Positions 1 to 5,275 are shown, counted from the first letter of the stretch. The stretch is DNA of 5,427 nt from Actinomycetota bacterium (GCA_016870235.1 VGCB01000227.1:1-5427), one strand, 5' to 3'. A program made the numbers and translations. Notes: generated by a model not told the origin, from the letters alone.

Positions 1-1
1 C

Positions 2-316
2 GGCACCGCCGCAGGCGCCGCGACGGCGGTCGGCCGGCACCTGGCCGCCGAGCACGGCGCCGACGTGCGCCACGTCTCGGGCGCGCTCGCCGATCGAGCG
101 CTCCTTCGCGAGGAGCTCGACGCGATCGACGCCGAGACCTTCGTCGTCGAGATCAAGGCGGCGGCGATCGACGTCGTCGCCGAGACCGCGGCCGCCCGCG
201 GCGTGCGGCTCGTGGCCGCCTCGAGCGACGTCGTCCCCGTCGCGGGGCACGACCTCGCCGACGAGCTCGATCGCCTCGTCGCGGCAGCGGATCGACGCGC
301 GGCGGTGGCGACGTGA
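2..316 (+). CDS. cpgS: Cyclic 2,3-diphosphoglycerate synthetase, C-terminal part (5' end outside window)
   Basis: The reading frame is open from base 2 to the TGA at 314-316, giving 104 C-terminal residues; the rest lies to the left. The enzyme family uses ATP to close 2,3-diphosphoglycerate into its cyclic diphosphate, a cytoplasmic solute best known from thermophilic methanogens such as Methanothermus. The fragment shows a Gly/Ala-rich start (GTAAGAATAVGRHLA), then VRHVSGALADRALLREEL, then VVEIKAAAIDVVAETA, the Lys-Ala-rich segment I associate with the C-terminal domain of this family. The identity is supported by the next gene, a 2-phosphoglycerate kinase that makes the substrate. Its stop overlaps the start of that gene by 4 bp (GTGA), so the two are very likely co-transcribed and translationally coupled. 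The ATP-binding N-terminal region cannot be seen. An internal ATG at 65 is not the true start, since coding continues upstream. Confidence 0.78.
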   Translation, partial: GTAAGAATAVGRHLAAEHGADVRHVSGALADRALLREELDAIDAETFVVEIKAAAIDVVAETAAARGVRLVAASSDVVPVAGHDLADELDRLVAAADRRAAVAT

Positions 317-1236
317 AGAGCGAGCGGCGGTACCTGGCGCCGTTGCCGCTCGGCGGCGACGTCGGGCCTCCCTGGTCGAAGGGTCTCCTGGCCCGGTCGC
401 TCGAGGCGACCGGACTGGCCGCGACGCGCGCCTACGAGATCGCGATCCTCGTCGACCGCGACCTCGCTCTGCGCGGCGACGACTGCCTCGACCTCGACCG
501 GCTCGCGGAGATGGCCGCCGACGTCATCGGCGAGGAAGGCGCCGCGCGGACGATGCGCCGGCTACGGCGGCTGCACCAGCTACAGCAGCTCGACGTGCCC
601 GTCGTCCTCCTGATCGGCGGCGCCACCGGCACCGGCAAGTCGAGCGTCGCGACCGAGGCGGCGCACCGGCTCGGGATCACGCGCGTGACCTCGACGGACT
701 TCATCCGGCACACGATGCGGGCGTTCTTCTCGCGCGACTTCATGCCCTCCGTCCACTACTCGAGCTTCGAGGCGCGCCTCGGGCTGATCCGGGCCGAGGA
801 GGAGGAGGCCGGCGACGCGGCGCTGCTCGGGTTCCTCGACCAGACGCGCAACGTGCTCGTCGGCGTCGAGGCCGCGGTCGATCGCGTGCTCGAGGAGGGC
901 TGGTCGATGGTGCTGGAGGGCGTCCACCTGGTGCCCGGCATGATGCGCACCGACTACGACCGCGCGATCGTCGCGCACTGCCTCCTCGCCGTCACCGACG
1001 TCAACCAGCACCGCACGCGCTTCTGGAGGCGCGACGCCGCCACGGCCGGGATCCGGCCCGTGGAGAAGTACCTGGAGGGCCTGCCCGAGATCCGCCTCAT
1101 CCAGGACGCCCTGCTCGACCGGGCCCGTCGACACGACGTGCCGGTGATCGAGGCGGGGACGCTCGACGACGCGGTCGGCGAGGTCCTCGACCTGGTGCTG
1201 GCGCGGGCGGAGGCGCTCGTCCGCGCGACCGCGTAG
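313..1236 (+). CDS. pgk2: 2-phosphoglycerate kinase (ATP-cone plus P-loop kinase)
   Basis: This 307-residue cytoplasmic kinase is predicted to phosphorylate 2-phosphoglycerate to 2,3-diphosphoglycerate, the precursor of the cyclic compound made by the upstream gene product. The N-terminal part (about residues 15-85) is an ATP-cone-like domain with the family signature PPWSKGLLARSLEATG at 19-34 and AYEIA at 40-44. The kinase domain follows: hydrophobic strand VPVVLLIGG, Walker A GATGTGKS at 103-110 (Lys109), then RVTSTDFIRHTMR at 124-136, where related kinases bind the phosphoryl acceptor, and a second nucleotide-fold strand MVLEGVHLVPG at 199-209. The length fits archaeal 2PGKs of about 300 residues. 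The start is the GTG at 313, overlapping the upstream TGA; it keeps the whole ATP-cone. No break is visible. A generic zeta-toxin-like or chloramphenicol-kinase-like P-loop protein is less likely because of the ATP-cone and the neighbour. Confidence 0.88.
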   Translation: MKSERRYLAPLPLGGDVGPPWSKGLLARSLEATGLAATRAYEIAILVDRDLALRGDDCLDLDRLAEMAADVIGEEGAARTMRRLRRLHQLQQLDVPVVLLIGGATGTGKSSVATEAAHRLGITRVTSTDFIRHTMRAFFSRDFMPSVHYSSFEARLGLIRAEEEEAGDAALLGFLDQTRNVLVGVEAAVDRVLEEGWSMVLEGVHLVPGMMRTDYDRAIVAHCLLAVTDVNQHRTRFWRRDAATAGIRPVEKYLEGLPEIRLIQDALLDRARRHDVPVIEAGTLDDAVGEVLDLVLARAEALVRATA

Positions 1237-1257
1237 CACGCCTCCAGTCCGGCCGGC

Positions 1258-1623
1258 TCAGGCGGCGTCGCGCGCTCGCTCGTGGCGAGACGGTGGGAGC
1301 CGCCCAACCGGCAGGGCAGCTGCGCCGTCAGCACGGCGCAGGCGCCGTCGCCGAGCGTCCAGCCGAGCGCCTCGACCTCCGGCGCGAGCCCGAGCCTTGC
1401 CGCCTCGGGGCCGAGCTGGACGCGCGGGACGAGCCCTCGCTCCTCGTACCAGGCGCGCACGACGACGAGCTGCGCGCGGAGGTCGTCCGGCCGGCAGAGC
1501 GCCAGCGCCGAGCTCTCCGTCTCGTCACGCCGCCCGTGGCGCGAAGCCGCCAGCCTCCGATCTCCTCCACCTCCTGGCAGGCCAGGCGGCGGCCAGGGCG
1601 CAGTCGATCGAGAGCGTGTCCAT
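1258..1623 (-). pseudogene. GNAT N-acetyltransferase remnant, N-terminal module only, two frameshifts
   Basis: Reading the - strand from the ATG at 1623 gives MDTLSIDCALAAAWPA (1623 to about 1576). After one missing base the next frame gives QEVEEIGGWRLRATGGVTRR (about 1576 to 1516). After another missing base the third frame gives SSALAL...VVVRAWYEERGLVPRVQLGPEA...LGWTLGDGACAVLTAQL (1514 to about 1317). Joined, this is the N-terminal module of an actinobacterial GNAT family (AWPA, GGWRLRxxGGxTRR, AWYEERGL). The catalytic GNAT domain, expected after LTAQL, is absent because the 2-phosphoglycerate kinase gene lies there in the opposite direction. Both shifts fit loss of one base in a short C or G run, so each alone could be a sequencing error; the missing catalytic half points to real decay. 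The 3' limit is uncertain: the third frame stays open to 954, inside the kinase gene. 1258 marks a stop in another frame. Confidence 0.68.
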
Positions 1624-1645
1624 CGGGCGACGATAGGCCTCGCGA

Positions 1646-1651
1646 TACACT
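1646..1651 (+). promoter_or_regulatory. Likely -10 element for leaderless DUF59 gene
   Basis: TACACT lies 6 bp before the ATG at 1658, and no purine-rich ribosome binding site precedes that ATG. A TANNNT box at this distance places the transcription start at or next to the start codon, the pattern of leaderless actinobacterial mRNAs. No convincing -35 hexamer is seen 17 bp upstream. Confidence 0.45.
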
Positions 1652-1657
1652 CGCGAC

Positions 1658-1957
1658 ATGGTCACGCAGGAAGACGTCGTCGAGGCGCTCCACGGGGTCG
1701 AGGATCCCGAGCTCGGGATGGACATCGTCGAGCTCGGTCTCTTCTACGACGCGGAGATCGACGGCGCCAACATCAAGATCATCCACTCGCTCACGTCGAT
1801 GGGCTGCCCGGCCGGGCCGATGATCCAGGAGGGCATCCGCGACGCCGTGGCGGCGCTCCCGGGCGTGGAGACCGTGGACGTCGAGCTCACGTTCGACCCG
1901 CCGTGGACGCCCGACCGGATGTCGGAGGACGCCAAGTTCATTCTTGGCTTTGGATAA
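1658..1957 (+). CDS. MIP18/DUF59 family protein (SufT/PaaD-like iron-sulfur assembly factor)
   Basis: This is a complete 99-residue single-domain protein. It has the family layout: an N-terminal helix ending in the conserved acidic motif DPELG (16-20), MDIVELGL (21-28), a strand pair, then the hallmark loop LTSMGCPAGP with Cys50, a long helix IQEGIRDAVAALPGV, and the C-terminal ELTFDPPWTPDRMSEDAKFILG. In characterised relatives (SufT, the C-terminal domain of human CIAO2/MIP18, PaaD) the loop cysteine takes part in iron-sulfur cluster maturation of client proteins; cytoplasmic. Here no suf genes or phenylacetate oxygenase genes are in view, so the client is unknown. It stands alone, divergent from the GNAT remnant, with ATG at 1658 as the only sensible start (the family begins a few residues before the DPE motif). 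The TAA stop directly precedes the disturbed region. Confidence 0.85.
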   Translation: MVTQEDVVEALHGVEDPELGMDIVELGLFYDAEIDGANIKIIHSLTSMGCPAGPMIQEGIRDAVAALPGVETVDVELTFDPPWTPDRMSEDAKFILGFG

Positions 1958-1974
1958 GGGTTTGATTGAGCCGC

Positions 1975-2053
1975 GGGTACAAAAGTGGGTACAAGATGGT
2001 ACGCTCTCGGGCCGACGCGGTAAGGCCGGGCTCGCGCGTACACCTGCGCGTAC
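1975..2053. repeat. Cluster of GTAC-centred direct repeats with 12-bp spacing
   Basis: GGGTACAA occurs at 1975/1976-1982 and again at 1987/1988-1994, a 12-bp period, followed by GGTAC at 1998-2002. GCGCGTAC occurs at 2034-2041 and 2046-2053, again 12 bp apart. Five GTAC cores thus fall within 77 bp. The spacing would suit arm-type recombinase or regulator sites next to an attachment site; that role is inference. Confidence 0.45.
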
Positions 2054-2088
2054 GCGGTTGTCTCCGTTCGCTGCTCGGCCGGTAGTTC

Positions 2089-2150
2089 GCTTCAGCCTAC
2101 AACCCGCGGTTTTGCAGGCACTTCCCGTTCGTCGCGGTCGGCTTCAGCCT
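2089..2150 (+). repeat. Direct repeat GCTTCAGCCT, two copies
   Basis: GCTTCAGCCT at 2089-2098 recurs exactly at 2141-2150, 52 bp on, each preceded by TCG (with one extra G in the second copy). The second copy ends 8 bp before the tRNA fragment. It may be a recombinase or accessory-factor site, or chance. Confidence 0.35.
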
Positions 2151-2218
2151 GTGGGGCGGGACTTCTAATCCGAAGGTCGGAGGTTCGAATCCTCCCGGGC
2201 GCGTGGAAGCCCTGCAAA
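2111..2218. repeat. Short inverted repeat flanking the tRNA fragment
   Basis: TTTGCAGG at 2111-2118 is the exact reverse complement of CCTGCAAA at 2211-2218. The pair brackets the tRNA-Arg 3' fragment. Eight bases is short, so it is only suggestive. Confidence 0.3.
2159..2203 (+). tRNA. tRNA-Arg(UCU) 3' fragment, probable attachment-site remnant
   Basis: The 3' half of a tRNA is clear. The anticodon loop CTTCTAA at 2162-2168 has U33 and anticodon TCT at 2164-2166. The 3' anticodon stem TCCGA is at 2169-2173, the variable loop AGGTC at 2174-2178, and a perfect T-arm GGAGG-TTCGAAT-CCTCC at 2179-2195. The acceptor strand CGGGCGC is at 2196-2202 with discriminator G2203; no CCA is encoded. On the 5' side, only three anticodon-stem pairs form (2159-2161 with 2169-2171). 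There is no D-arm and no GCGCCCG acceptor strand where one should be. Identity starting in the anticodon stem and running to the 3' end is how tyrosine recombinases leave tRNA attachment sites, so this is best read as an att junction whose intact tRNA lies elsewhere. It is not expected to yield a functional tRNA. Confidence 0.78.
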
Positions 2219-2226
2219 TCGCAGGG
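2210..2226. other. Small hairpin just after the tRNA fragment
   Basis: CCCTGC (2210-2215) pairs with GCAGGG (2221-2226) around the loop AAATC. It begins 7 bases after the tRNA discriminator and has no T-run, so it could be a weak tRNA terminator or a protein site left by an integrated element. Confidence 0.4.
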
Positions 2227-2266
2227 ATCTGTTGCCGTACCTGCATCTGTCTGATTGGACAACGGG

Positions 2267-2281
2267 TTCTGAATCCGAAGG
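2267..2281 (+). repeat. Degenerate second copy of the anticodon-arm core
   Basis: TTCTGAATCCGAAGG here matches TTCTAATCCGAAGG of the tRNA fragment (2163-2176) apart from one inserted G, 105 bp downstream. It could be a duplicated attachment core. Alternatively, the sequence from about 2262 can fold as a tRNA-Gln-like anticodon arm (loop TTCTGAA, anticodon CTG), but no T-arm follows. Confidence 0.4.
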
Positions 2282-2485
2282 GTCACGACCTCGCGACCGT
2301 CGGCTGTCCGTTGTCACGATAGGAGAATTCCGTGTCCCCACTTTGTCCCGAGTCTTCGATCCGTCGCGCACAAGGCAGAAGGCCGGTCCGTCGGATCCCG
2401 TCCGGGCGACCCCCTGTCGCGTGCACGGCCCACTGCATCCGAGGCACGGCGACAGGTGCGCCACTTCTCTCGCTGGGAGCGGTCG

Positions 2486-3022
2486 CTAGGGGTGCGATGC
2501 GCCGGCCGGTGTCGCGGGAGTCGCCTCGCCTGCGTAGCTCGCCTGCACGGCGTCCCAACCGGTGCGGATGTGGTCGATCATCGCCGTCTTCGCTTCGGTC
2601 GGGCTGCGATTGCGAAGGGCGTTCGCGATGCGTTGGTGCTGTGCGGCGAACTCCGCTGGTTCGCGGCTGGCGTAGACGCGGTGGCTGAGCTCGCGTAGCA
2701 GTCGGCCCCAGTAGCTGGCGAGGATCGAGGTCAGGTCGGAGTCGGCTGCCTCGTAGATCGTCCAGTGGAAGGCCGTGTCGATGCGGACGAGGACGTCGAC
2801 GTCGACGGAGCCTCCTCGCTCGACGACCGCTTCGAACTCTCGCTCGAGGTCGTCGAGGGCTCCGACCGTCGGCGGTTCGATCCGCTCGGCGGCTCGCTCG
2901 GCGAGGTAGCCCTCGAGCGCGAACCGGATCTCGTAGACGACGGCTGCCTCTTCGAGTGTCGTGAGCGGTGCGACGTAGGTGCCGCGACCGCGGCGTCGCA
3001 CGATCAGCCCGGCGGCCGACGA
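2486..3022 (-). pseudogene. GntR-family (FCD/FadR-type) regulator lacking its DNA-binding domain
   Basis: The - strand frame ending in TAG at 2486 holds a good FCD ligand-binding domain of about 160 residues. It starts with the last strand of a GntR winged helix (SAAGLIVRRRGRGTYVAPL, about 3019-2963), then YEIRFALEGYLAERAA, then RIDTAFHWTIYEAA with the Asp and His metal ligands, AAQHQRIANAL with the next His, and TAMIDHI with the last His. All four usual ligand positions are present. The roughly 50 residues before SAAGLIV, which carry the recognition helix, are missing: upstream in this frame runs through the promoter of the next gene with no GntR resemblance, and no frame there restores it. 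The first in-frame start is a GTG at 3001, inside the wing. A product could in theory be a free sensor domain, but truncation is far likelier. No effector or target can be named. Confidence 0.75.
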
Positions 3023-3026
3023 GATT

Positions 3027-3096
3027 TTAACACGCCTCTTACCGATCTCTAAGGAACCTGTGGTGCTATGTGTCTGCCAAGAGAACCGACAAGGAG
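3027..3096 (+). promoter_or_regulatory. Promoter region and ribosome binding site of the secreted repeat protein
   Basis: AAGGAG at 3091-3096 sits 5 bases before the ATG at 3102 and fixes that start. Upstream is an AT-rich patch (GATTTTAACA). Possible promoter boxes are TTAACA (3027-3032) with TAAGGA (3050-3055) at 17 bp, or an extracytoplasmic-sigma-like GGAACC at 3053-3058. I cannot choose between them. The truncated GntR gene ends its homology at the left edge of this region. Confidence 0.5.
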
Positions 3097-3101
3097 AACA
3101 C

Positions 3102-3707
3102 ATGGGCACACGCTTGCGCACGACCATCCTCACCGCCGTTGCAGCGATCGCGGTCGCGGCCGGCGGCACCGCCCTCGCCGCCGACGGGACGCCGAACGGT
3201 CACACGGCCTTTCGCGACGCCGTCGCGCAGAGCCTCGGCGTCTCTGTGGACACGTTGAAGAAGGCGATCCTCGACGATGCCGGCACCCGCATCGACAAGG
3301 CGGTCAAGGACGGGGATCTCGACGCCGACGAGGCCGCGGACATGAAGGACGACCTCGCGGCCGCGCCGGAGCGGGCGATCAGGCTGACGACCGCGACGGG
3401 CGTCGCCCGCAACCTGGGAACGACGAAGGCGAAGCTCGACGACGCCTTCCGCGCCGCCCGCAAGGCGGAGCTGACCGCCCGGATCGACCAGGCCCTGAAG
3501 GACGGGTGGATCGACGAGGACGACGCCAACCAGCTGAATGACCGGCTGGCGGAGATGACGCTGCCCGGCTACAAGGGCGGCCACAGCTTCGGTGGCTGCG
3601 ACCCGGGCGGCGGTCACGGCTTCGGCCATCGCGGCGGCCCATTCGGCGGCGACGGCCCCGGCAAGGGCATGCGCGGGGGCCTCGGCCCGGCCGTGACGCC
3701 GGCCTGA
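3102..3707 (+). CDS. Secreted protein with two internal repeats and Gly/His-rich tail, function unknown
   Basis: The product has 201 residues. Residues 1-27 are a Sec signal peptide: MGTRLRTT, a hydrophobic stretch, then TALAA as the signal peptidase I site, so it should be exported. Two imperfect repeats follow: about 41-86 (VAQSLGVSVDTLKKAI...RIDKAVKDGDLDADEAADMKDDLA) and about 101-148 (VARNLGTTKAKLDDAF...RIDQALKDGWIDEDDANQLNDRLA). Each has the pattern LGVxxxxLxxA, RIDxAxKDG, acidic turn, helix, as in small secreted helical repeat proteins of actinobacteria and firmicutes. Residues 154-201 are low-complexity, rich in Gly, His, Phe and Pro, with one Cys (GGHSFGGCDPGGGHGFGH), possibly metal-binding or wall-associated. 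The start is set by AAGGAG 5 bases upstream; an earlier in-frame ATG at 2979 would bury the signal peptide. Transcription ends at the hairpin at 3734. I do not know its function. Confidence 0.78.
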   Translation: MGTRLRTTILTAVAAIAVAAGGTALAADGTPNGHTAFRDAVAQSLGVSVDTLKKAILDDAGTRIDKAVKDGDLDADEAADMKDDLAAAPERAIRLTTATGVARNLGTTKAKLDDAFRAARKAELTARIDQALKDGWIDEDDANQLNDRLAEMTLPGYKGGHSFGGCDPGGGHGFGHRGGPFGGDGPGKGMRGGLGPAVTPA

Positions 3708-3733
3708 CCTCCCACGGCCGACGGTCGGTGACA

Positions 3734-3763
3734 GACGAAGGGGCCCGAACGGGCCCCTTCGTC
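3734..3763. terminator. Perfect 13-bp hairpin, shared terminator between convergent genes
   Basis: GACGAAGGGGCCC (3734-3746) and GGGCCCCTTCGTC (3751-3763) are exact reverse complements around the 4-base loop GAAC. It lies 27 bases after the secreted-protein stop and 22 bases from the end of the convergent lipoprotein gene, so it can stop transcription from both sides. There is no real T-run, as is common in GC-rich actinobacteria. Confidence 0.85.
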
Positions 3764-3785
3764 GTACGCACCCGACCTTCCGAGC

Positions 3786-5240
3786 TCAGCGCTCGTTCAT
3801 CCTCAGACGGCCCGACATCGTCGTCGTCCCGTCCTCGCCGACCTCTCCGACGAGGATGACGGAGTCGAACGCCTCCATCGTCTCGCGCACCTGATCGGGA
3901 AGCGTCTGATCGGCGGTGTCGGCGAGCCTCTCGACGAGCGGGATCAGGCCGTCGATGTCGACGTAGAAGAACCCGCCGGTCGTCTCGCCCAGCCCGACGC
4001 GGTCGGCGGCGGCCTTGAACGCGTCGAAGCCGGCGAGCTTGTCGCCGTCCTCGCGGAAGAGCCGGATCCCGGAGGCGCCGGTCGTGACGATGACGGCGTC
4101 GTCGACCTTCGCCCAGGAGACGTTAACGTCGCCCTGGTCGATGCGCCGCACCTCGAGGCCGTCCTGCTCGACCGTCTTGATCTCGGAGTCCATCCCCTCG
4201 GCCAGCTTCTGCATCAGGGTCTCGACGTCCGCGTAGGCGCCGTCGACGTCCGGCGGCGCGAGCGCAAGCGTCACCTCGGGTATCGCGGCGCCCTCGCGCA
4301 GGTACAGCATGCCCTCGCCGGAGAAGAGACCGATCACGCGGTCGAGCGAGAGCCCGAGCCCCTCCTCGAGCGCCTCCGACATCTCGTCGAGGTCGAGCGA
4401 GTCGCGCACGCTGTCGAGCGCCTTCTCGGTGCCGCCGAACGAGAGCGCCGCGACCGCTGAGGCCGGCACGCGCTCGAGCAGCTTCGGCTCGTAGCTCGTG
4501 CCGTTCGCGTTCGGCGTCTTGACCGAGACGGAGAGAAAGACGCCTGCCTCCTCGGGAACGATCGCCATCGACATCGACTCGAACGCCAGCTGGTCGCTGC
4601 CACCCGACGATGCCGCAAGCTCGCGGACCGTGTCCGTGAGGTTCGCGCCGTTGACCCAGGCCCGCGCCATCGCGTCGCCCGGCAGGCCGAGCATCGCGGT
4701 GCGGAAGCCGGCGTCGTCGGCGAGCGTGTCCGATCCGAGAGCGGCGCGGTAGGCGTCGATCTGCTCCTGGCTGTCGGCGACCACCACCCAGTCGCCGGCC
4801 TCGTCGACGACGGCGGGGCTGTCGTCCGACTCCTCGAGCAGCTTGCGGAACGCTGCCTTGTCCGTCGGCTGCATCAGCGCGACGGGCGTGTTGTCCCCCG
4901 GCACGACGACGACGAGCTCGGGGCCCAGCACCGGCTTGACGTCGTCCTTCCACGAGACGCCCGAGTCGGTGAAGCCCTCCTCGAGCACCCGGTCGAGCCC
5001 CTTGCGGGCGCCGGGGATCAGATCGACGAGCTTGCCCGCCTTCGCCCACGAGGCCGAGGAGGTGTCGGTGACGACCGTGATGAACCCGGTCGCGTCGGCG
5101 GGTGCGAGCGAAGCGGAGGCGGGAACCTCGCCGGCGGTCGCAGAGCCGGTGTCGGAGGACGACCCGCCACCGCAGCCGGAGGCGAGGAGGGCGAGCGCGG
5201 CGAGGAGCGCGAGCGGGAGGAGGAGGCGGCGTCAGTTCAT
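3786..5240 (-). CDS. DUF3352 lipoprotein, with in-frame TGA at codon 3
   Basis: From the ATG at 5238-5240 the frame reads Met-Asn-TGA and then runs open for 481 codons to the TGA at 3786. Just after the early stop comes a textbook lipoprotein signal: RRLLLPLAL, a run of Leu/Ala, and lipobox LLASGC with Cys at codon 23, followed by a GGGSSSDTGS linker. The mature part matches DUF3352: PADATGFITVVTDT near the start, then SWKDDVKPVLGPELVVVVP, AGDWVVVADSQEQIDAYRAA, SDTLADDAGFRTAMLGLPGD, and later WAKVDDAVIVTTG and GETTGGFFYVDIDGLIPLV. It should be anchored outside the membrane; its role is unknown. No ATG, GTG or TTG lies between the TGA and the GTG at 4988, which would remove 84 residues including the signal. 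So either codon 3 is a nonsense mutation (CGA to TGA fits), a sequencing error, or an unusual start is used. The long, well-kept frame argues that decay, if any, is recent. Confidence 0.8.
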
Positions 5241-5275
5241 GACGAGTACATCGGCCACGACGAGGCCGCACTTGA

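Larger units (their letters stand above)
1958..2485. other. Gene-free stretch with tRNA fragment and repeats, probable integration scar
   Basis: No reading frame here has homology I recognise. Frames crossing the tRNA fragment give the familiar false peptides REDSNLRPSD and RIRTSDLRIRSP on the - strand and NPKVGGSNPPGR on the + strand, which come from translating the tRNA T-arm. Two short peptides, GTKVGTRW (+, 1976-1999) and DKVGTR (-, near 2333-2349), resemble tails of tyrosine recombinases in tone but are far too short to call. The local codon texture is lost and AT-richer patches appear (1940-1997, 2211-2280), unlike the neighbouring genes. Individual sites are listed separately. Confidence 0.55.

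Noticed and set aside
580..1239. 219-codon - strand open frame opposite the 2-phosphoglycerate kinase
   Set aside because: It is antisense to a well-supported kinase with a Walker A motif, and its composition (Arg, His, Asp, Val runs) is that of a mirror frame.
954..1460. 168-codon - strand frame as an independent gene
   Set aside because: Only its first 48 codons look like protein (the GNAT remnant); the rest is antisense to the kinase gene.
1282..1965. 227-codon + strand frame spanning the GNAT remnant and DUF59 gene
   Set aside because: Arg/Gly/Ser-rich shadow frame overlapping the clearly conserved DUF59 frame.
2092..2464. Small - strand frames with SNLRPSD and RIRTSDLRIRSP endings
   Set aside because: These peptides are well-known artefacts of translating tRNA T-arms; they confirm the tRNA fragment, not a protein.
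2979..3101. Upstream ATG at 2979 as start of the secreted protein
   Set aside because: It would put 41 unrelated residues before the signal peptide; the ATG at 3102 has AAGGAG 5 bases upstream.
3285..3350. EF-hand calcium loop in KDGDLDADEAADMKDDL
   Set aside because: The acidic spacing is suggestive, but the central Gly and the Glu at loop position 12 are missing.
4123..5271. 382-codon open frame on the - strand, rich in Arg, Pro and Ala
   Set aside because: It is a frame-shifted shadow of the DUF3352 lipoprotein gene; its composition is typical of off-frame GC-rich DNA and it has no recognisable domain.
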